From: Bacteroidales bacterium
GTDB lineage: Bacteria; Bacteroidota; Bacteroidia; Bacteroidales; UBA1715
Length of the DNA stretch: 42,032 bases
Reading direction: 5' to 3'
Assembly (NCBI GenBank): GCA_012519815.1
Contig: JAAYPM010000033.1
Coordinates: forward strand, 1 to 42,032
This document shows, piece after piece, positions 23,884-34,122 of this stretch. The first letter of the stretch is position 1; each line of letters opens with the position of its first letter. The translations under genes were made by a program, and so were the position numbers. Under the pieces are notes generated by a model. It made no database searches. It worked only from the letters and a program-made list of their open reading frames with translations, and was not told the DNA's origin.

Positions 23884-25271
23884 CTTTCTTCACACATTTT
23901 TGTTAAGGGTTCAATAAGCGTATCAATATCACCGGCTCCCATTGTTACAAGCACATCAAATTGTTTTTTTGCCAATACATTTACAAGTTCTTGTTTTGAA
24001 CATATTGATTTATGTGGGATTGCAATATCCTTTAAAATTATATGCGATGTAATTCCTTCAATTGGTTTTTCACGAGCAGGATAAATATCGAGCAACACCA
24101 CCTCATCTAAGAGCGAAAGACTTTGTGCAAATTCCGCAGCAAAATCTTGCGTTCTACTAAATAAATGCGGTTGAAATACACCTAAAACTTTTTTTCCTTC
24201 ATATAATTCTTTAATAGATGATATTGCAGCCCGCAGTTCCTCAGGGTGATGCGCATAATCGTCGATATACACACATGTTTGATTTGCCACATGCACATCA
24301 AGGCGGCGTTCCACACCACGAAACGTTGACAAAGCAGCAATAATTTCTTCAGGAGTAACACCATTTGCACGCGAAATAGCAATTGCCGCAATAGCATTTT
24401 CGATAGTAATTTTGCCGGGTGTAAAAATCTGTATGTTTTTAATTGTTTCCCATGGCGTAACCACATCAAGCTCGTATCCTTGGTTAATTATAGATATACG
24501 TTCTGCATAAAAATCAGCTTTTGAATCAGTTACATGATACGTATATAACTGAATATTTTTTTCGGATACCTGATGATACAAAGGAGTAAAATCAAGTCCA
24601 TATTTATGAATAAAAATCCCCGATTCTTTACTATGTGAAACAAATTCATAAAACGAAATTATCACTTCGGCATGCGTAGAATAAACATCTAAATGATCAG
24701 AATCCATTGAAGACACAAGTGCTGTATGTGGATATAAATTATGAAAAGAGCGATCATATTCATCAGCCTCAACAACAACATAATTACTTGTTGGCGAATA
24801 AATAAAATTAGTTTTAAAGTTTTTTGAAATGCCCCCCAAAAAGCCAGTACAACCAAGATGCGAATGGTGCATAATATAGGTTGTGCAGGTAGTTATTGAT
24901 GTTTTTCCGTGTGTTCCAGCAATTGCAATACCATATGCGTTATTGCAAATTCGTCCCAGAACTTTTGCACGTTTTTCGCATACAAATCCATTTGTTTTTA
25001 GGAACTGTAATCCCACATGCGTTTCGGGAATTGCAGGTGTATATACAATTAAACTTGTAAGCATATTATTTTTAATTTGCTCAGGAATAGCTTCAACAGA
25101 GTCGGAATACACAATAGTGATGTTTTCCAATTCCAAAGCTTTTGTAAGTTTTGTAGGTGTTTTATCATATCCAAATACCTGTGCACCTTTGCGAACAAAA
25201 TAGCGAGCAAGGGCACTCATTCCAATACCTCCAATACCAATAAAAAAATAATATGTATATAGACCTTGCAT
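23880..25271 (-). CDS. murC: UDP-N-acetylmuramate--L-alanine ligase
   Basis: MurC adds L-Ala to UDP-MurNAc, the first peptide step of peptidoglycan synthesis in the cytoplasm. From the chosen ATG the protein is 463 residues and starts MQGLYTYYFFIGIGGIGMSALA, the family's Rossmann N terminus. The frame is open to 25304, but that version adds 11 unrelated residues and overlaps murG by 29 nt; the chosen start leaves a 4-nt gap. Visible motifs are the ATP loop GTHGKTS (119-125), VVVEADEYDRSF, and YIDDYAHHPEEL. The 3' end overlaps ftsQ by 4 nt. A second MurC/Mpl-like ligase is encoded at 35842. Confidence 0.97.
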   Translation of the reverse strand: MQGLYTYYFFIGIGGIGMSALARYFVRKGAQVFGYDKTPTKLTKALELENITIVYSDSVEAIPEQIKNNMLTSLIVYTPAIPETHVGLQFLKTNGFVCEKRAKVLGRICNNAYGIAIAGTHGKTSITTCTTYIMHHSHLGCTGFLGGISKNFKTNFIYSPTSNYVVVEADEYDRSFHNLYPHTALVSSMDSDHLDVYSTHAEVIISFYEFVSHSKESGIFIHKYGLDFTPLYHQVSEKNIQLYTYHVTDSKADFYAERISIINQGYELDVVTPWETIKNIQIFTPGKITIENAIAAIAISRANGVTPEEIIAALSTFRGVERRLDVHVANQTCVYIDDYAHHPEELRAAISSIKELYEGKKVLGVFQPHLFSRTQDFAAEFAQSLSLLDEVVLLDIYPAREKPIEGITSHIILKDIAIPHKSICSKQELVNVLAKKQFDVLVTMGAGDIDTLIEPLTKMCEER

Positions 25272-25275
25272 AATC

Positions 25276-26358
25276 TTACATAAGTTTTTGTATTTCGTTA
25301 CCAATTAATTCAGCAGCATTTGGAATAGCCAAATTCTTACAATTGCGTGCCAACAGACTCAATTCCTGTTCATTATTCAACAATTCAAATGCACGTTCAA
25401 ATAAATGCTCAGGTGCATCAGCATCAGAAATCATAACAGCAGCATTTTTCACAACAAGAGCTTGTGCATTTTTAGTTTGATGATCTTCACTCACATTAGG
25501 AGAAGGCACCAAAATTGTTGGTTTTCCAACCACACACAATTCAGAAATTGTACCAGCCCCGGCACGAGAAATAATAATATCAGCAGCCGTATAGGCAACA
25601 TCCATATCTTTTATAAATTCATGCACATGAACCGCATCAAACGCACGAGCCTGTTCGTGTGCCGTTTCATAAAATAGTTTGCCAGTTTGCCAAATAATTT
25701 GTATTCCAGCATTTTGTATGCGTTCCATTGCCGACAACACACATTGATTTAAGGTGCGTGCCCCCAGACTTCCGCCCACAAGTAATATTGTTTTTTTGTG
25801 AGCATCAAGTGCAAAATGTTCATATGCCTGTTGTTTTGTGCACTGTATATTTTGAATTTGCGGACGAATAGGATTTCCAGTAAACACAATAGTTTCAGCT
25901 CTAAAAAAGCGATCCATGTCATCATATGCGACACACACTTTTTTTACACGTTTTGCCAAAATTTTATTTGTGATACCCGCATATGAATTTTGTTCTTGAA
26001 TAAGCGTAGGCACTTCCATTTTTTGGGCAGCAAATAACACCGGACCGCTTGCGTATCCACCAACACCAATTACAATATTCGGGTTAAAATCTCGAATTAT
26101 TTTTTTTGCCATACGCACACTTCGCAGTACATTAACAAGAGTTTTAATATTTTTCAATGTAATTTTTCGGTAAAATCCTTGAATTGGCAAACCAATAATA
26201 GAATATCCCAAGACAGGAATTTTTTCCATTTCCATTCTATTTTCAGCTCCCACAAAAAGAATATCAACCGAGGGGTTTCGCCTTTTTAATTCCTCTGCTA
26301 TAGAAACCGCAGGAAAAATATGTCCACCGGTGCCACCACCACTAATTATCACTTTCAT
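25276..26358 (-). CDS. murG: Lipid II-forming N-acetylglucosaminyltransferase MurG
   Basis: MurG transfers GlcNAc to lipid I at the inner face of the cytoplasmic membrane, giving lipid II. From the selected ATG the protein has 360 residues and starts MKVIISGGGTGGHIFPAVSIAEEL, with the GGGTGGH diphosphate loop at the expected place. An upstream in-frame ATG at 26394 would add 12 basic residues and lengthen the overlap with ftsW, so it is less likely. The C-terminal donor-binding part includes LLVGGSLGARTLNQ and SRAGAGTISELCVVGKPTILVPSP. Overlaps ftsW by 17 nt. Confidence 0.97.
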   Translation of the reverse strand: MKVIISGGGTGGHIFPAVSIAEELKRRNPSVDILFVGAENRMEMEKIPVLGYSIIGLPIQGFYRKITLKNIKTLVNVLRSVRMAKKIIRDFNPNIVIGVGGYASGPVLFAAQKMEVPTLIQEQNSYAGITNKILAKRVKKVCVAYDDMDRFFRAETIVFTGNPIRPQIQNIQCTKQQAYEHFALDAHKKTILLVGGSLGARTLNQCVLSAMERIQNAGIQIIWQTGKLFYETAHEQARAFDAVHVHEFIKDMDVAYTAADIIISRAGAGTISELCVVGKPTILVPSPNVSEDHQTKNAQALVVKNAAVMISDADAPEHLFERAFELLNNEQELSLLARNCKNLAIPNAAELIGNEIQKLM

Positions 26359-27577
26359 TTTCTTGTTTGTTTTTTTGTTTAGAATCCTCATCAATTTTTC
26401 TACTCACCCCGAGAATAATACCAAAAGAAATACTGGTAGTGAGTAAAGAAGAAGCGCCATGACTTACAATAGGCATTGGTTGCCCTGTTGCAGGTAATAA
26501 ATTAACAGCAACTCCCATATGCACAAAAGCTTGAAACACCAAACTAAACGTAAGTCCAATTACCAATAAAGCAGGAAATGTATAATCGCATTTACGCACA
26601 ATAACTCCTGCTCTAAACAGTAATACTAAATATAAAAGGATGATTGCCACCCCACCTATAAGTCCGTAATCTTCAATAATAATTGCATAAATAAAATCAC
26701 AATACGCCTGCGAAAGCCGATATTTTTGGTTACTATTTCCAGAACCTTTGCCCAGTATTCCCCCTTCGGCAATAGCAATTTTAGCTTGATTAACTTGGTG
26801 GTTATCTACTTTTGAGATTAAATCTTTAGACGCATCATACCCAGAAGTATAGGGAGTTAAGGCAGGCACAAAACTCACCAATCTATTTTGCCACGTAAGT
26901 CCTCGTTTAAAAACATGAGGACTTTTTATAATAATTACCCCCATCACAAGCAGCACTCCTACACCAATTCCCATAAGTTTTAAAAGCTGAACAATAGGCA
27001 CTCTACCAAGTATTAACAACACAAAAACAGTAATTATAATTAACACAGCAGTAGAAAAATTTGAAACCAACACCATACCACTTATAATAGCCGTAACGCC
27101 CAGAATAGGATAAAGAGCTTTTTTGGGGTCGTGTAGATTTTGTTGGTGCACCGACAAGGTTTTAACAACGTAAATAATTAATGCAAGTTTGGCAAATTCA
27201 CTTGGTTGAAACCGAATACCAATACCGGGAAGTTGAATCCATCGAACCGCATTATTTGTATCAACTCCAAATGCACTACTAAACGTAAGTGCCATAAATA
27301 CAATAGAAACAAGAAGTAACAGATTTGTTATCTTGTATATAAATACATAATTAATTTTATGCACAAAATAAGCAATAGCAATACCAACAATTAAAATAAG
27401 TGCTTGTTTTATTAAAAACGAAGTTGTATAGTTTTCGCCACCTTTTATTGCTATTAAACTTATTGACCCATACACCGCAACAAGAGAAATAACAGATAAA
27501 AAGAATAAAATTCTCCACACAATTTTATCGCCTTTAAATTCTGTTTTAAAAAACTGTATGATGTTGGATACTGTCAT
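26342..27577 (-). CDS. ftsW: SEDS-family septal peptidoglycan glycosyltransferase FtsW
   Basis: A polytopic membrane protein of 411 residues with about ten hydrophobic helices. SEDS-family landmarks are visible: GIRFQPSEFAKLALIIYV, NQAKIAIAEGGILGKGSGNSNQKYRLSQAYCDFIYAIIIEDYGLIGG, and near the end LLPATGQPMPIVSHGASSLL. FtsW polymerises lipid II at the septum together with its partner PBP (ftsI in this cluster). A basic and acidic cytoplasmic tail (RKIDEDSKQKNKQENES) closes the protein. Overlaps murD by 4 nt and murG by 17 nt. Confidence 0.97.
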   Translation of the reverse strand: MTVSNIIQFFKTEFKGDKIVWRILFFLSVISLVAVYGSISLIAIKGGENYTTSFLIKQALILIVGIAIAYFVHKINYVFIYKITNLLLLVSIVFMALTFSSAFGVDTNNAVRWIQLPGIGIRFQPSEFAKLALIIYVVKTLSVHQQNLHDPKKALYPILGVTAIISGMVLVSNFSTAVLIIITVFVLLILGRVPIVQLLKLMGIGVGVLLVMGVIIIKSPHVFKRGLTWQNRLVSFVPALTPYTSGYDASKDLISKVDNHQVNQAKIAIAEGGILGKGSGNSNQKYRLSQAYCDFIYAIIIEDYGLIGGVAIILLYLVLLFRAGVIVRKCDYTFPALLVIGLTFSLVFQAFVHMGVAVNLLPATGQPMPIVSHGASSLLTTSISFGIILGVSRKIDEDSKQKNKQENESDN

Positions 27578-28926
27578 AAATTTCTTACCTCCTGTTTAAA
27601 TTGATTACCTCTATCAACATAATTTTCGAATAAATCGAAACTTGCACACGCAGGCGAAAGCAATACAGTGCTATCTTTTCCTGCTTGTTTATATGCTTGA
27701 GAAACTGCATCTTTCATAGAATACGTTTCAACAATTACAGGAACGACATCACGAAAACTTTTAAGCAATTTTTTGTTATCAAGTCCTAAACAAATAAGTG
27801 CTTTAACCTTAGTGCGAGCAAGTTCTATAAGCGAAGAATAATCGTTACCCTTATCAACTCCTCCCGCAATCCACACCACCTCATCGTCCATACTTTCGAG
27901 AGCATACCATGTAGAATTTACATTCGTTGCTTTCGAATCATTTATAAATTCCACTCCTTTTATTGTAAAGGGAATTTTTTCGAGTCGATGTTCTACACCT
28001 TGAAACAAGGCAAGACTTTCGCGAATAGTTTCATTTTTAATATCAATAACTTTTGCTGAAATAGCAGCTGCCATCGTATTAGCATAATTGTGTTTTCCTT
28101 GTAATAACATAGTATTTAAAGTTATGGTACATGTTTCTTTTTCGGGTACTTGAATAATAATATTATTGTCATCTAAAAACCCATTATTATTTGAGTTTGA
28201 AGATGTTGTATAAGAAAAGGTTTTAGGAACTACAAGCCGTTTTTGTATTTCTCGAATCAATACTTTATCATCATTTGAATAAATAAAACAATCAGATTGT
28301 TTCATGTTTTGAAGGATTCTAAATTTTGAATTAACATAATTTTGAAATTCATATTCATATCTATCCAAATGGTCGGGTGTAATATTTAAAAGAATAGCAA
28401 TATCTGCCCTAAAATCATACATTGAATCAAGTTGAAAACTGCTAATTTCAAGCACAAAAAAATCAAAGTTTTCGTGAGCCACTTGCATTGCAAAACTTCT
28501 GCCCACATTACCAGCTAAGCCCACATTTAAATTAGCTTGTTTTAAAATATGATACAAAAGCAAAGCTGTTGTAGTTTTTCCATTACTTCCAGTAATGCAA
28601 ATTAGTTTAGCTTGTGTGTAGCGGCGTGCGAACTCTAATTCAGAAATAACAGGAATTTCAAGTGCATGAGCTGCAAGAATAATTGATGTAGAATCTGGGA
28701 TTCCAGGACTTTTAATTATTTCATCAGCACCAGTAATTCGTGCAATTGAATGCTTTCCCTCTTCAAATTCAATGCAATAAAATTGCAACTTTTCTTTATA
28801 TTCTTGTTTTAACAAACCGCTATCAGACACAAACACTTTATAACCTTTTTGTTTTGCCAAAATAGCAGCTCCAACGCCACTTTCGCCGCCTCCTAAAACA
28901 ACTATTTTTTTTTGCACACGGTTCAT
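27574..28926 (-). CDS. murD: UDP-N-acetylmuramoylalanine--D-glutamate ligase
   Basis: MurD adds D-Glu to UDP-MurNAc-L-Ala. The 450-residue protein has the N-terminal fold KIVVLGGGESGVGAAILAKQKG, the ATP loop GSNGKTTT (113-120), the substrate region FFVLEISSFQLD, and VEFINDSKATNVNSTWYALES typical of MurD rather than MurC/E/F. The C-terminal motif VLLSPACASFDLFENYVDRGNQFK is diagnostic. 1-nt gap after mraY and 4-nt overlap with ftsW. Confidence 0.97.
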   Translation of the reverse strand: MNRVQKKIVVLGGGESGVGAAILAKQKGYKVFVSDSGLLKQEYKEKLQFYCIEFEEGKHSIARITGADEIIKSPGIPDSTSIILAAHALEIPVISELEFARRYTQAKLICITGSNGKTTTALLLYHILKQANLNVGLAGNVGRSFAMQVAHENFDFFVLEISSFQLDSMYDFRADIAILLNITPDHLDRYEYEFQNYVNSKFRILQNMKQSDCFIYSNDDKVLIREIQKRLVVPKTFSYTTSSNSNNNGFLDDNNIIIQVPEKETCTITLNTMLLQGKHNYANTMAAAISAKVIDIKNETIRESLALFQGVEHRLEKIPFTIKGVEFINDSKATNVNSTWYALESMDDEVVWIAGGVDKGNDYSSLIELARTKVKALICLGLDNKKLLKSFRDVVPVIVETYSMKDAVSQAYKQAGKDSTVLLSPACASFDLFENYVDRGNQFKQEVRNL

Positions 28927-28927
28927 T

Positions 28928-30166
28928 TTATCTAATTTTAAGAGTTATAAGCGTAGCTGCTGCGAGTATTAAACCAATAATCCAGAATCGAGCAACAATT
29001 TTTGCTTCGGGCATACCTTTTTTCTGATAATGGTGATGAAGTGGTGACATAAGGAAAATTCGTTTTCCTTCGCCAAATTTTCTTTTTGTATGTTTAAAGT
29101 ATGTTACTTGTAGAATCACCGAAAGGCTTTCTATAAGGAACACACCACATAAAATAGGTATAAGCAATTCTTTACGAATAAGAATTGCAAACACTGCAAT
29201 AATTCCACCTAATGTTAAGCTACCTGTATCTCCCATAAACACTTGGGCAGGATATGAATTGTACCACCAAAATCCAATTGTTGCACCAATAAATCCGGCA
29301 GCAAACACAACCAGCTCGCCCGAATGAGGGATATACATAATATTAAGATAATCGGCATAAATAAAATTACCCGACACATACGCAAGGATTCCGAGCACCA
29401 CCCCCACAATTGCAGAAGAACCCGTTGCCAATCCATCAAGTCCATCAGTTAAATTAACCCCATTAGAAACCGCAGTAGTAATGAGCACAACAAACAGCAC
29501 AAACACGGCCCATCCACACGATTGAGCGTGTTTTCCAAGAAAAGACACAAAATATTTATAATCAAATTCATTATTTTTAAAAAACGGAATTGTAGTTTTT
29601 GTAGATTTTTCGCCAAATTTTTCCGTAATTGTTATTTCCGAATCGTCAGTAAATTGCGTTTCCTGTTCAATTGCAATTACAGATTTTGCATTTTGCACAA
29701 TAACAACATCATTATGAAAATAAAGCGTCAATCCCACAATTAATCCCAACACTATTTGTCCCAAAATTTTATATTTTCCGGGCATACCTTCTTTATTTTT
29801 TTTAAACACCTTAATATAATCGTCAATAAACCCAAGCGTACCAAACCAAACAGTAGTAAACAACATAAGCAAAATGTACACATTCGTTAATTTTGCGAAC
29901 AAAAGCGTAGGAATAAGAATTGCAAGAATTATAAGTATTCCACCCATGGTAGGAGTACCTTTTTTTTGCATTTGTCCTTCAAGTCCTAAATCACGTACAA
30001 TTTCACCAATTTGCTTTTTCTGTAAATATTGAATTACATACTTTCCAAAATAAATTGAAATCAACAAAGAAGTGATAAATGCAGCACCCGAGCGGAACGA
30101 AATATATTCGAACACCCCTGCTCCGGGTATATAATCTTTCAGTAAGGAAAATAAATAATACAACAT
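28928..30166 (-). CDS. mraY: Phospho-N-acetylmuramoyl-pentapeptide-transferase MraY
   Basis: MraY moves phospho-MurNAc-pentapeptide onto undecaprenyl phosphate, forming lipid I. At 412 residues it is about 50 longer than the E. coli enzyme. The extra length is a soluble insert at about 155-225 (with [25 protein letters not shown]) between membrane helices, a pattern usual in Bacteroidota. Conserved sites include [42 protein letters not shown], and [12 protein letters not shown]. Gaps of 5 nt from murE and 1 nt to murD. Confidence 0.97.
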   Translation of the reverse strand: MLYYLFSLLKDYIPGAGVFEYISFRSGAAFITSLLISIYFGKYVIQYLQKKQIGEIVRDLGLEGQMQKKGTPTMGGILIILAILIPTLLFAKLTNVYILLMLFTTVWFGTLGFIDDYIKVFKKNKEGMPGKYKILGQIVLGLIVGLTLYFHNDVVIVQNAKSVIAIEQETQFTDDSEITITEKFGEKSTKTTIPFFKNNEFDYKYFVSFLGKHAQSCGWAVFVLFVVLITTAVSNGVNLTDGLDGLATGSSAIVGVVLGILAYVSGNFIYADYLNIMYIPHSGELVVFAAGFIGATIGFWWYNSYPAQVFMGDTGSLTLGGIIAVFAILIRKELLIPILCGVFLIESLSVILQVTYFKHTKRKFGEGKRIFLMSPLHHHYQKKGMPEAKIVARFWIIGLILAAATLITLKIR

Positions 30167-30171
30167 AACTA

Positions 30172-31632
30172 CTATAAATTAAATATTTTTTTAATTACCT
30201 CTCTATCATCAAAATGATGTTTAACACCTTGAATTTCTTGGTATGTTTCATGTCCTTTCCCAGCCACCACCACTAAATCCGATTTTTTAGCCAACATCAA
30301 GGCTGTTTTAATAGCCTCTTCGCGTTGTAGAATACATAAAACCTTATCAGTATATTCACTCCCAATACCCGCAATCATATCATTTGCAATGTCTTGTGGG
30401 TTTTCATAACGCGGATTATCAGCAGTAACAATTAGCATATCGCTTAAAGTTGCCGCTATATTACCCATTATAGGGCGTTTTGTTTTATCTCTATTTCCAC
30501 CAGCTCCAACGACCGTAATAAGTCTCATAGAATCAGAGCATTGTTTACGCAGTGTTCGTAAAATATTTTCTAAAGCATCGGGAGTGTGGGCATAATCAAC
30601 AATTGCTGTTTTTCCCTCTGCACTTTTAAAAAACTCCATTCTTCCATCGGCGGGTTTTATAGTGCTTAGTATTTGCAATATTGCATCGTGCGATTCGCCA
30701 AGAATAATTGCCGTGGCATACACCGCCAAAATATTATATGCATTAAACACACCTAAAAAATTTGTCCACACTTCCGATTTTTCAACAGAAAGCAACATTC
30801 CGTCAGAATGTGTTTCTAACACCTTGGTTTTAAAATCAGAATACGATTTTAACGAATATGTATATTTGTGTGCATGAGAATTTTGCAGCATTACCATACC
30901 ATTTTTATCATCATTATTTGTAAGAGCAAACGCCGATTCTGGCAAAGCATCAAAAAATGATTTTTTAGCACGAATATATTCAGCAAACGTTTTATGGTAA
31001 TCAAGATGATCTTGCGTAAGATTAGAAAAAATAGCTCCACGAAACGTAATTCCCGCTATTCTCTGTTGGTCAATTGCGTGCGAGCTTACTTCCATAAAAC
31101 AATACGAACATCCAGCATCTACCATACGACCAAACAATTCGAACAATTGTACAGCATTTGGAGTGGTATGTGTTGCTTCAATTTCCTCTACACCAATAAT
31201 ATTACGCACCGTTGAAATCAAACCACAGGTATATCCCAATTGTGAAAATAATTTATACAACAACGTAACAGTGGTAGTTTTTCCATTTGTTCCTGTAATT
31301 CCTATCACAGAAAAGGTAGAAAAATCAATTGCATAAAACCGAGCTAATAAATCGCCAGATGTTTTTTGTGAGTTTTCAACAAGAATATAGCAACACGTTT
31401 CATGTAAATGTTGCGGAAGCTTTTCACATACAATGGCACTTGCTCCTTTTTGTATAGCGTCATCTATAAAATCATGTCCGTTTACCGCAACACCATTTTG
31501 GGCAACAAAAAGCATGTTTTTTGCAACAGCACGAGAATCTGTTTGAATGCCTTCAATTACAATTTCAGACGTTCCTGTAATTGAAATAACAGGAATGTTT
31601 TGCAACAGAATATGTAAATTTTTTTGCACCAT
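30172..31632 (-). CDS. murE: UDP-MurNAc-L-Ala-D-Glu:meso-diaminopimelate ligase
   Basis: MurE adds the third residue of the stem peptide. The 486-residue protein has the UDP-site segment [20 protein letters not shown], the ATP loop GTNGKTT (114-120), [12 protein letters not shown], and [14 protein letters not shown]. The motif DNPRYENP carries the DNPR signature of meso-diaminopimelate-adding enzymes, rather than a lysine-type motif. The start ATG shares one base with the ftsI stop codon. A 5-nt gap separates it from mraY. Confidence 0.97.
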   Translation of the reverse strand: MVQKNLHILLQNIPVISITGTSEIVIEGIQTDSRAVAKNMLFVAQNGVAVNGHDFIDDAIQKGASAIVCEKLPQHLHETCCYILVENSQKTSGDLLARFYAIDFSTFSVIGITGTNGKTTTVTLLYKLFSQLGYTCGLISTVRNIIGVEEIEATHTTPNAVQLFELFGRMVDAGCSYCFMEVSSHAIDQQRIAGITFRGAIFSNLTQDHLDYHKTFAEYIRAKKSFFDALPESAFALTNNDDKNGMVMLQNSHAHKYTYSLKSYSDFKTKVLETHSDGMLLSVEKSEVWTNFLGVFNAYNILAVYATAIILGESHDAILQILSTIKPADGRMEFFKSAEGKTAIVDYAHTPDALENILRTLRKQCSDSMRLITVVGAGGNRDKTKRPIMGNIAATLSDMLIVTADNPRYENPQDIANDMIAGIGSEYTDKVLCILQREEAIKTALMLAKKSDLVVVAGKGHETYQEIQGVKHHFDDREVIKKIFNL

Positions 31633-33755
31633 TATTTTAGTTCTAATACTATTTTTTCACCCTTTCGTATTGCCGTTCCTGGTGGCAACGATTGTTTATA
31701 CACTTTACCATATCCCTTAACAGAAACACGCAATCCAGCATTTTCGGCAAGAAACACAGCATCACGCACTCCCATTCCTCTTAAATCAGGTATTGTTTCG
31801 GTATTTACAACACACAATTGTGGTTCAACCGAATCTGTAGTTCTTTTAAGACTTGTCCATTCACCCGCAGGCATAACAGAATGAGGAATAGCGAGTTGAG
31901 AAAAAATTCTTGTAAAATCATCAGTATATCCTTTTTTCATTTCAGGAATTGCAAACACCATACTGCTATCAGTAGAAAGTTGATTTCGCAACTCATGGTC
32001 AGAAAAATAGATACGATCTGCAATTTTTTTAAACACATGAGCTGTTGTTGTACCCGAAACACGATATGGGTCGTACGGCAGTGAGGATTGCATAACAATA
32101 ATACAAGAATATTTAGGTTGATTTGCGGGGAAATAACCACAAAACGACCCACGTAAAATTCGGTCGTTATATCTATTGTTGATAATTGTTTGTGCACTTC
32201 CAGTTTTACCCGCAATAGCATAATATTTATTATGTATTGCCTTAGCCGTACCAGTTGTAATTACCGCATTCAAGAGTTCATGTGCTTTTTCGAGAGTAGC
32301 TTTACTTACGACTGCATTATTTGTAATTTCTGTTTTTGTTTTTAAGATTGAATGCGTTCCACTTTTAATTTCCTTAACTAAGCGAGGTTTCACCATCACC
32401 CCGTTATTTGCAATTGCATTATAAAAGTTCAGAATTTGCAAAGGAGTAAGTTCAATTTCATATCCATACGCCATAGAAACAAGTGTGGTGCCATACCATT
32501 TGTATTTATCGTTTTTTGTTGTCATACTTGGGTCTTTCACCAAAGGTTCGCGCTCCTTGCTAAGGTCGATTCCCGTAATTTTATTCAAGCCCATACTTTG
32601 CAAACGAGTAATAAAATCCCACTCACGTTTTGGGTGAATATAATTTGCATGAATAATTTTTGTAACCCCCACATTTGAAGAATTTGCAAACACATCTTTT
32701 ACCGACAATTTTCCAAATCCTCCATGCGTTGCATGATTCCAATCTACCACATCTAAACCATAAAATCGCGTTTTACCGTTACCTGTTTGAATAGTATCAT
32801 CAAGCTGCACCACACCATCTTCTAAAGCAACAAGTAAAGACGGCAGTTTAATTGTAGAACCTGGGTCACTTCGAAAGTCTGCTGCTATATTCTCAAGTTC
32901 CTGATAGAGAGTGTCATTATTTATTATTGTTCGTGATAAATTAGAAATTGCCAATATTTCACCAGTATTCACTTCCATCACCACAGCACAGCCCCAACTT
33001 CCTTTATAGGCATATAACGCCTTCATTAATTCCTCATTTACAATTGATTGCACCTCCGTGTCAATTGTTGTTATCACATCATATCCATCAATAGTTCCAT
33101 TGTTTTCCATATAATCAGACATGCTCAAAGAATTTTCTATTCCATATAAATACTGGTCATAGAACAATTCCAAACCAGTTACACCATGAAAAGAGCCTTT
33201 ACGAATCAGTCCAATAGTACGTTTTGCCATATCTCCGTAGGGATACACACGGCTGTTATATACATCAACAAGAAGTCCACCTTTATAAGGACCATATTCA
33301 AGAATTGGTAATTTTTTAACCTCCTGCAAAGTATTATAATCAATTGGGCGGCGATGCAAACGAAGGAATGATTTGTTTTGTGCCGTACTATGAAGCTCCT
33401 TTAAATATTGTTGTTTTGATTTGCCCTCATGAGCAAAAACACGAGCCAAGCCCGCAGCCAATTGATCTACATATTTACGAAACAAAGTATCGCTTTTTGC
33501 AAATGCCGGAATACGATAATCAAAATACACCACATATTCAGGCACAGAACACGCCAAAACCTTTCCATCACGTGAATAAATATCGCCACGTTTCGGTTTT
33601 ATTGGTGCTTTTTGAGAAATCATCTCCGCATGAGTTTGCACAGAATCATCAAAAAACTGTATATACACAATGCGTCCTATTACACCCAATCCAAATAAGA
33701 ACACACAGGCGTATATTATACCAATTCTCGATAATATGTCTCGTTTAATATCCAT
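31632..33755 (-). CDS. ftsI: Septal penicillin-binding protein 3 (FtsI) with C-terminal PASTA domain
   Basis: 707 residues. A cytoplasmic N terminus and one membrane helix (about 12-30) precede the class B PBP pedestal (KPKRGDIYSRDGKVLA) and the transpeptidase domain with SxxK at 300-303 (STIK), SxN at 359-361 (SSN) and KTG at 517-519. The last 60 residues (TIPDLRGMGVRDAVFLAENAGLRVSVKGYG, ending KGEKIVLELK) form a single PASTA domain. It cross-links septal peptidoglycan in the periplasm with FtsW. It overlaps the ftsL gene by 11 nt and murE by 1 nt. Confidence 0.97.
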   Translation of the reverse strand: MDIKRDILSRIGIIYACVFLFGLGVIGRIVYIQFFDDSVQTHAEMISQKAPIKPKRGDIYSRDGKVLACSVPEYVVYFDYRIPAFAKSDTLFRKYVDQLAAGLARVFAHEGKSKQQYLKELHSTAQNKSFLRLHRRPIDYNTLQEVKKLPILEYGPYKGGLLVDVYNSRVYPYGDMAKRTIGLIRKGSFHGVTGLELFYDQYLYGIENSLSMSDYMENNGTIDGYDVITTIDTEVQSIVNEELMKALYAYKGSWGCAVVMEVNTGEILAISNLSRTIINNDTLYQELENIAADFRSDPGSTIKLPSLLVALEDGVVQLDDTIQTGNGKTRFYGLDVVDWNHATHGGFGKLSVKDVFANSSNVGVTKIIHANYIHPKREWDFITRLQSMGLNKITGIDLSKEREPLVKDPSMTTKNDKYKWYGTTLVSMAYGYEIELTPLQILNFYNAIANNGVMVKPRLVKEIKSGTHSILKTKTEITNNAVVSKATLEKAHELLNAVITTGTAKAIHNKYYAIAGKTGSAQTIINNRYNDRILRGSFCGYFPANQPKYSCIIVMQSSLPYDPYRVSGTTTAHVFKKIADRIYFSDHELRNQLSTDSSMVFAIPEMKKGYTDDFTRIFSQLAIPHSVMPAGEWTSLKRTTDSVEPQLCVVNTETIPDLRGMGVRDAVFLAENAGLRVSVKGYGKVYKQSLPPGTAIRKGEKIVLELK

Positions 33756-34116
33756 CAGCCGATACCGTATATGGAGGTTGTTTTAACTCTTGCAAATTCA
33801 ATCCCTTATTTTTTATTTCTTCTTGTATATTAACAAATTTCATTTTTTCAATAAGCTTTGCTTGTGAAGACACAAACTCGGCACGTAGTTCTTTAATTTC
33901 TCGTTCCAAACGAGCGTTTTCAGACGAAACCGTATAAGCCTGATAGCCATTTCCGATATAAATTATCACAAGAAAAATCATGAAAAGAATATAAAAAATA
34001 TGCTTTTCTATTTTCATGCTCGAAATGACCTCGCCCGCAATAACATTTTTAAATGTTTTGCCAGCATTTTTTTTCGTTTTTTTTCGAGTTGATTTTTCTT
34101 TTGGTATGCTATCCAT
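33745..34116 (-). CDS. ftsL: FtsL-like cell division protein
   Basis: 123 residues. A very basic cytoplasmic N terminus (KEKSTRKKTKKNAGKTFKN) leads to a single transmembrane helix (about 39-56, HIFYILFMIFLVIIYIG). A periplasmic coiled-coil stretch (about 62-105, ENARLEREIKELRAEFVSSQAKL) follows. This is the topology of FtsL, which joins FtsB and FtsQ in activating FtsWI. Sequence identity between FtsL proteins is low, so the call rests on topology and position between rsmH (6-nt gap) and ftsI (11-nt overlap). Confidence 0.88.
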   Translation of the reverse strand: MDSIPKEKSTRKKTKKNAGKTFKNVIAGEVISSMKIEKHIFYILFMIFLVIIYIGNGYQAYTVSSENARLEREIKELRAEFVSSQAKLIEKMKFVNIQEEIKNKGLNLQELKQPPYTVSADGY

Positions 34117-34122
34117 TCTATA

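Noticed and set aside
33344-33748. Plus-strand open frame of 134 codons
   Set aside because: It is antisense to the N-terminal half of ftsI, without a start context or motif.
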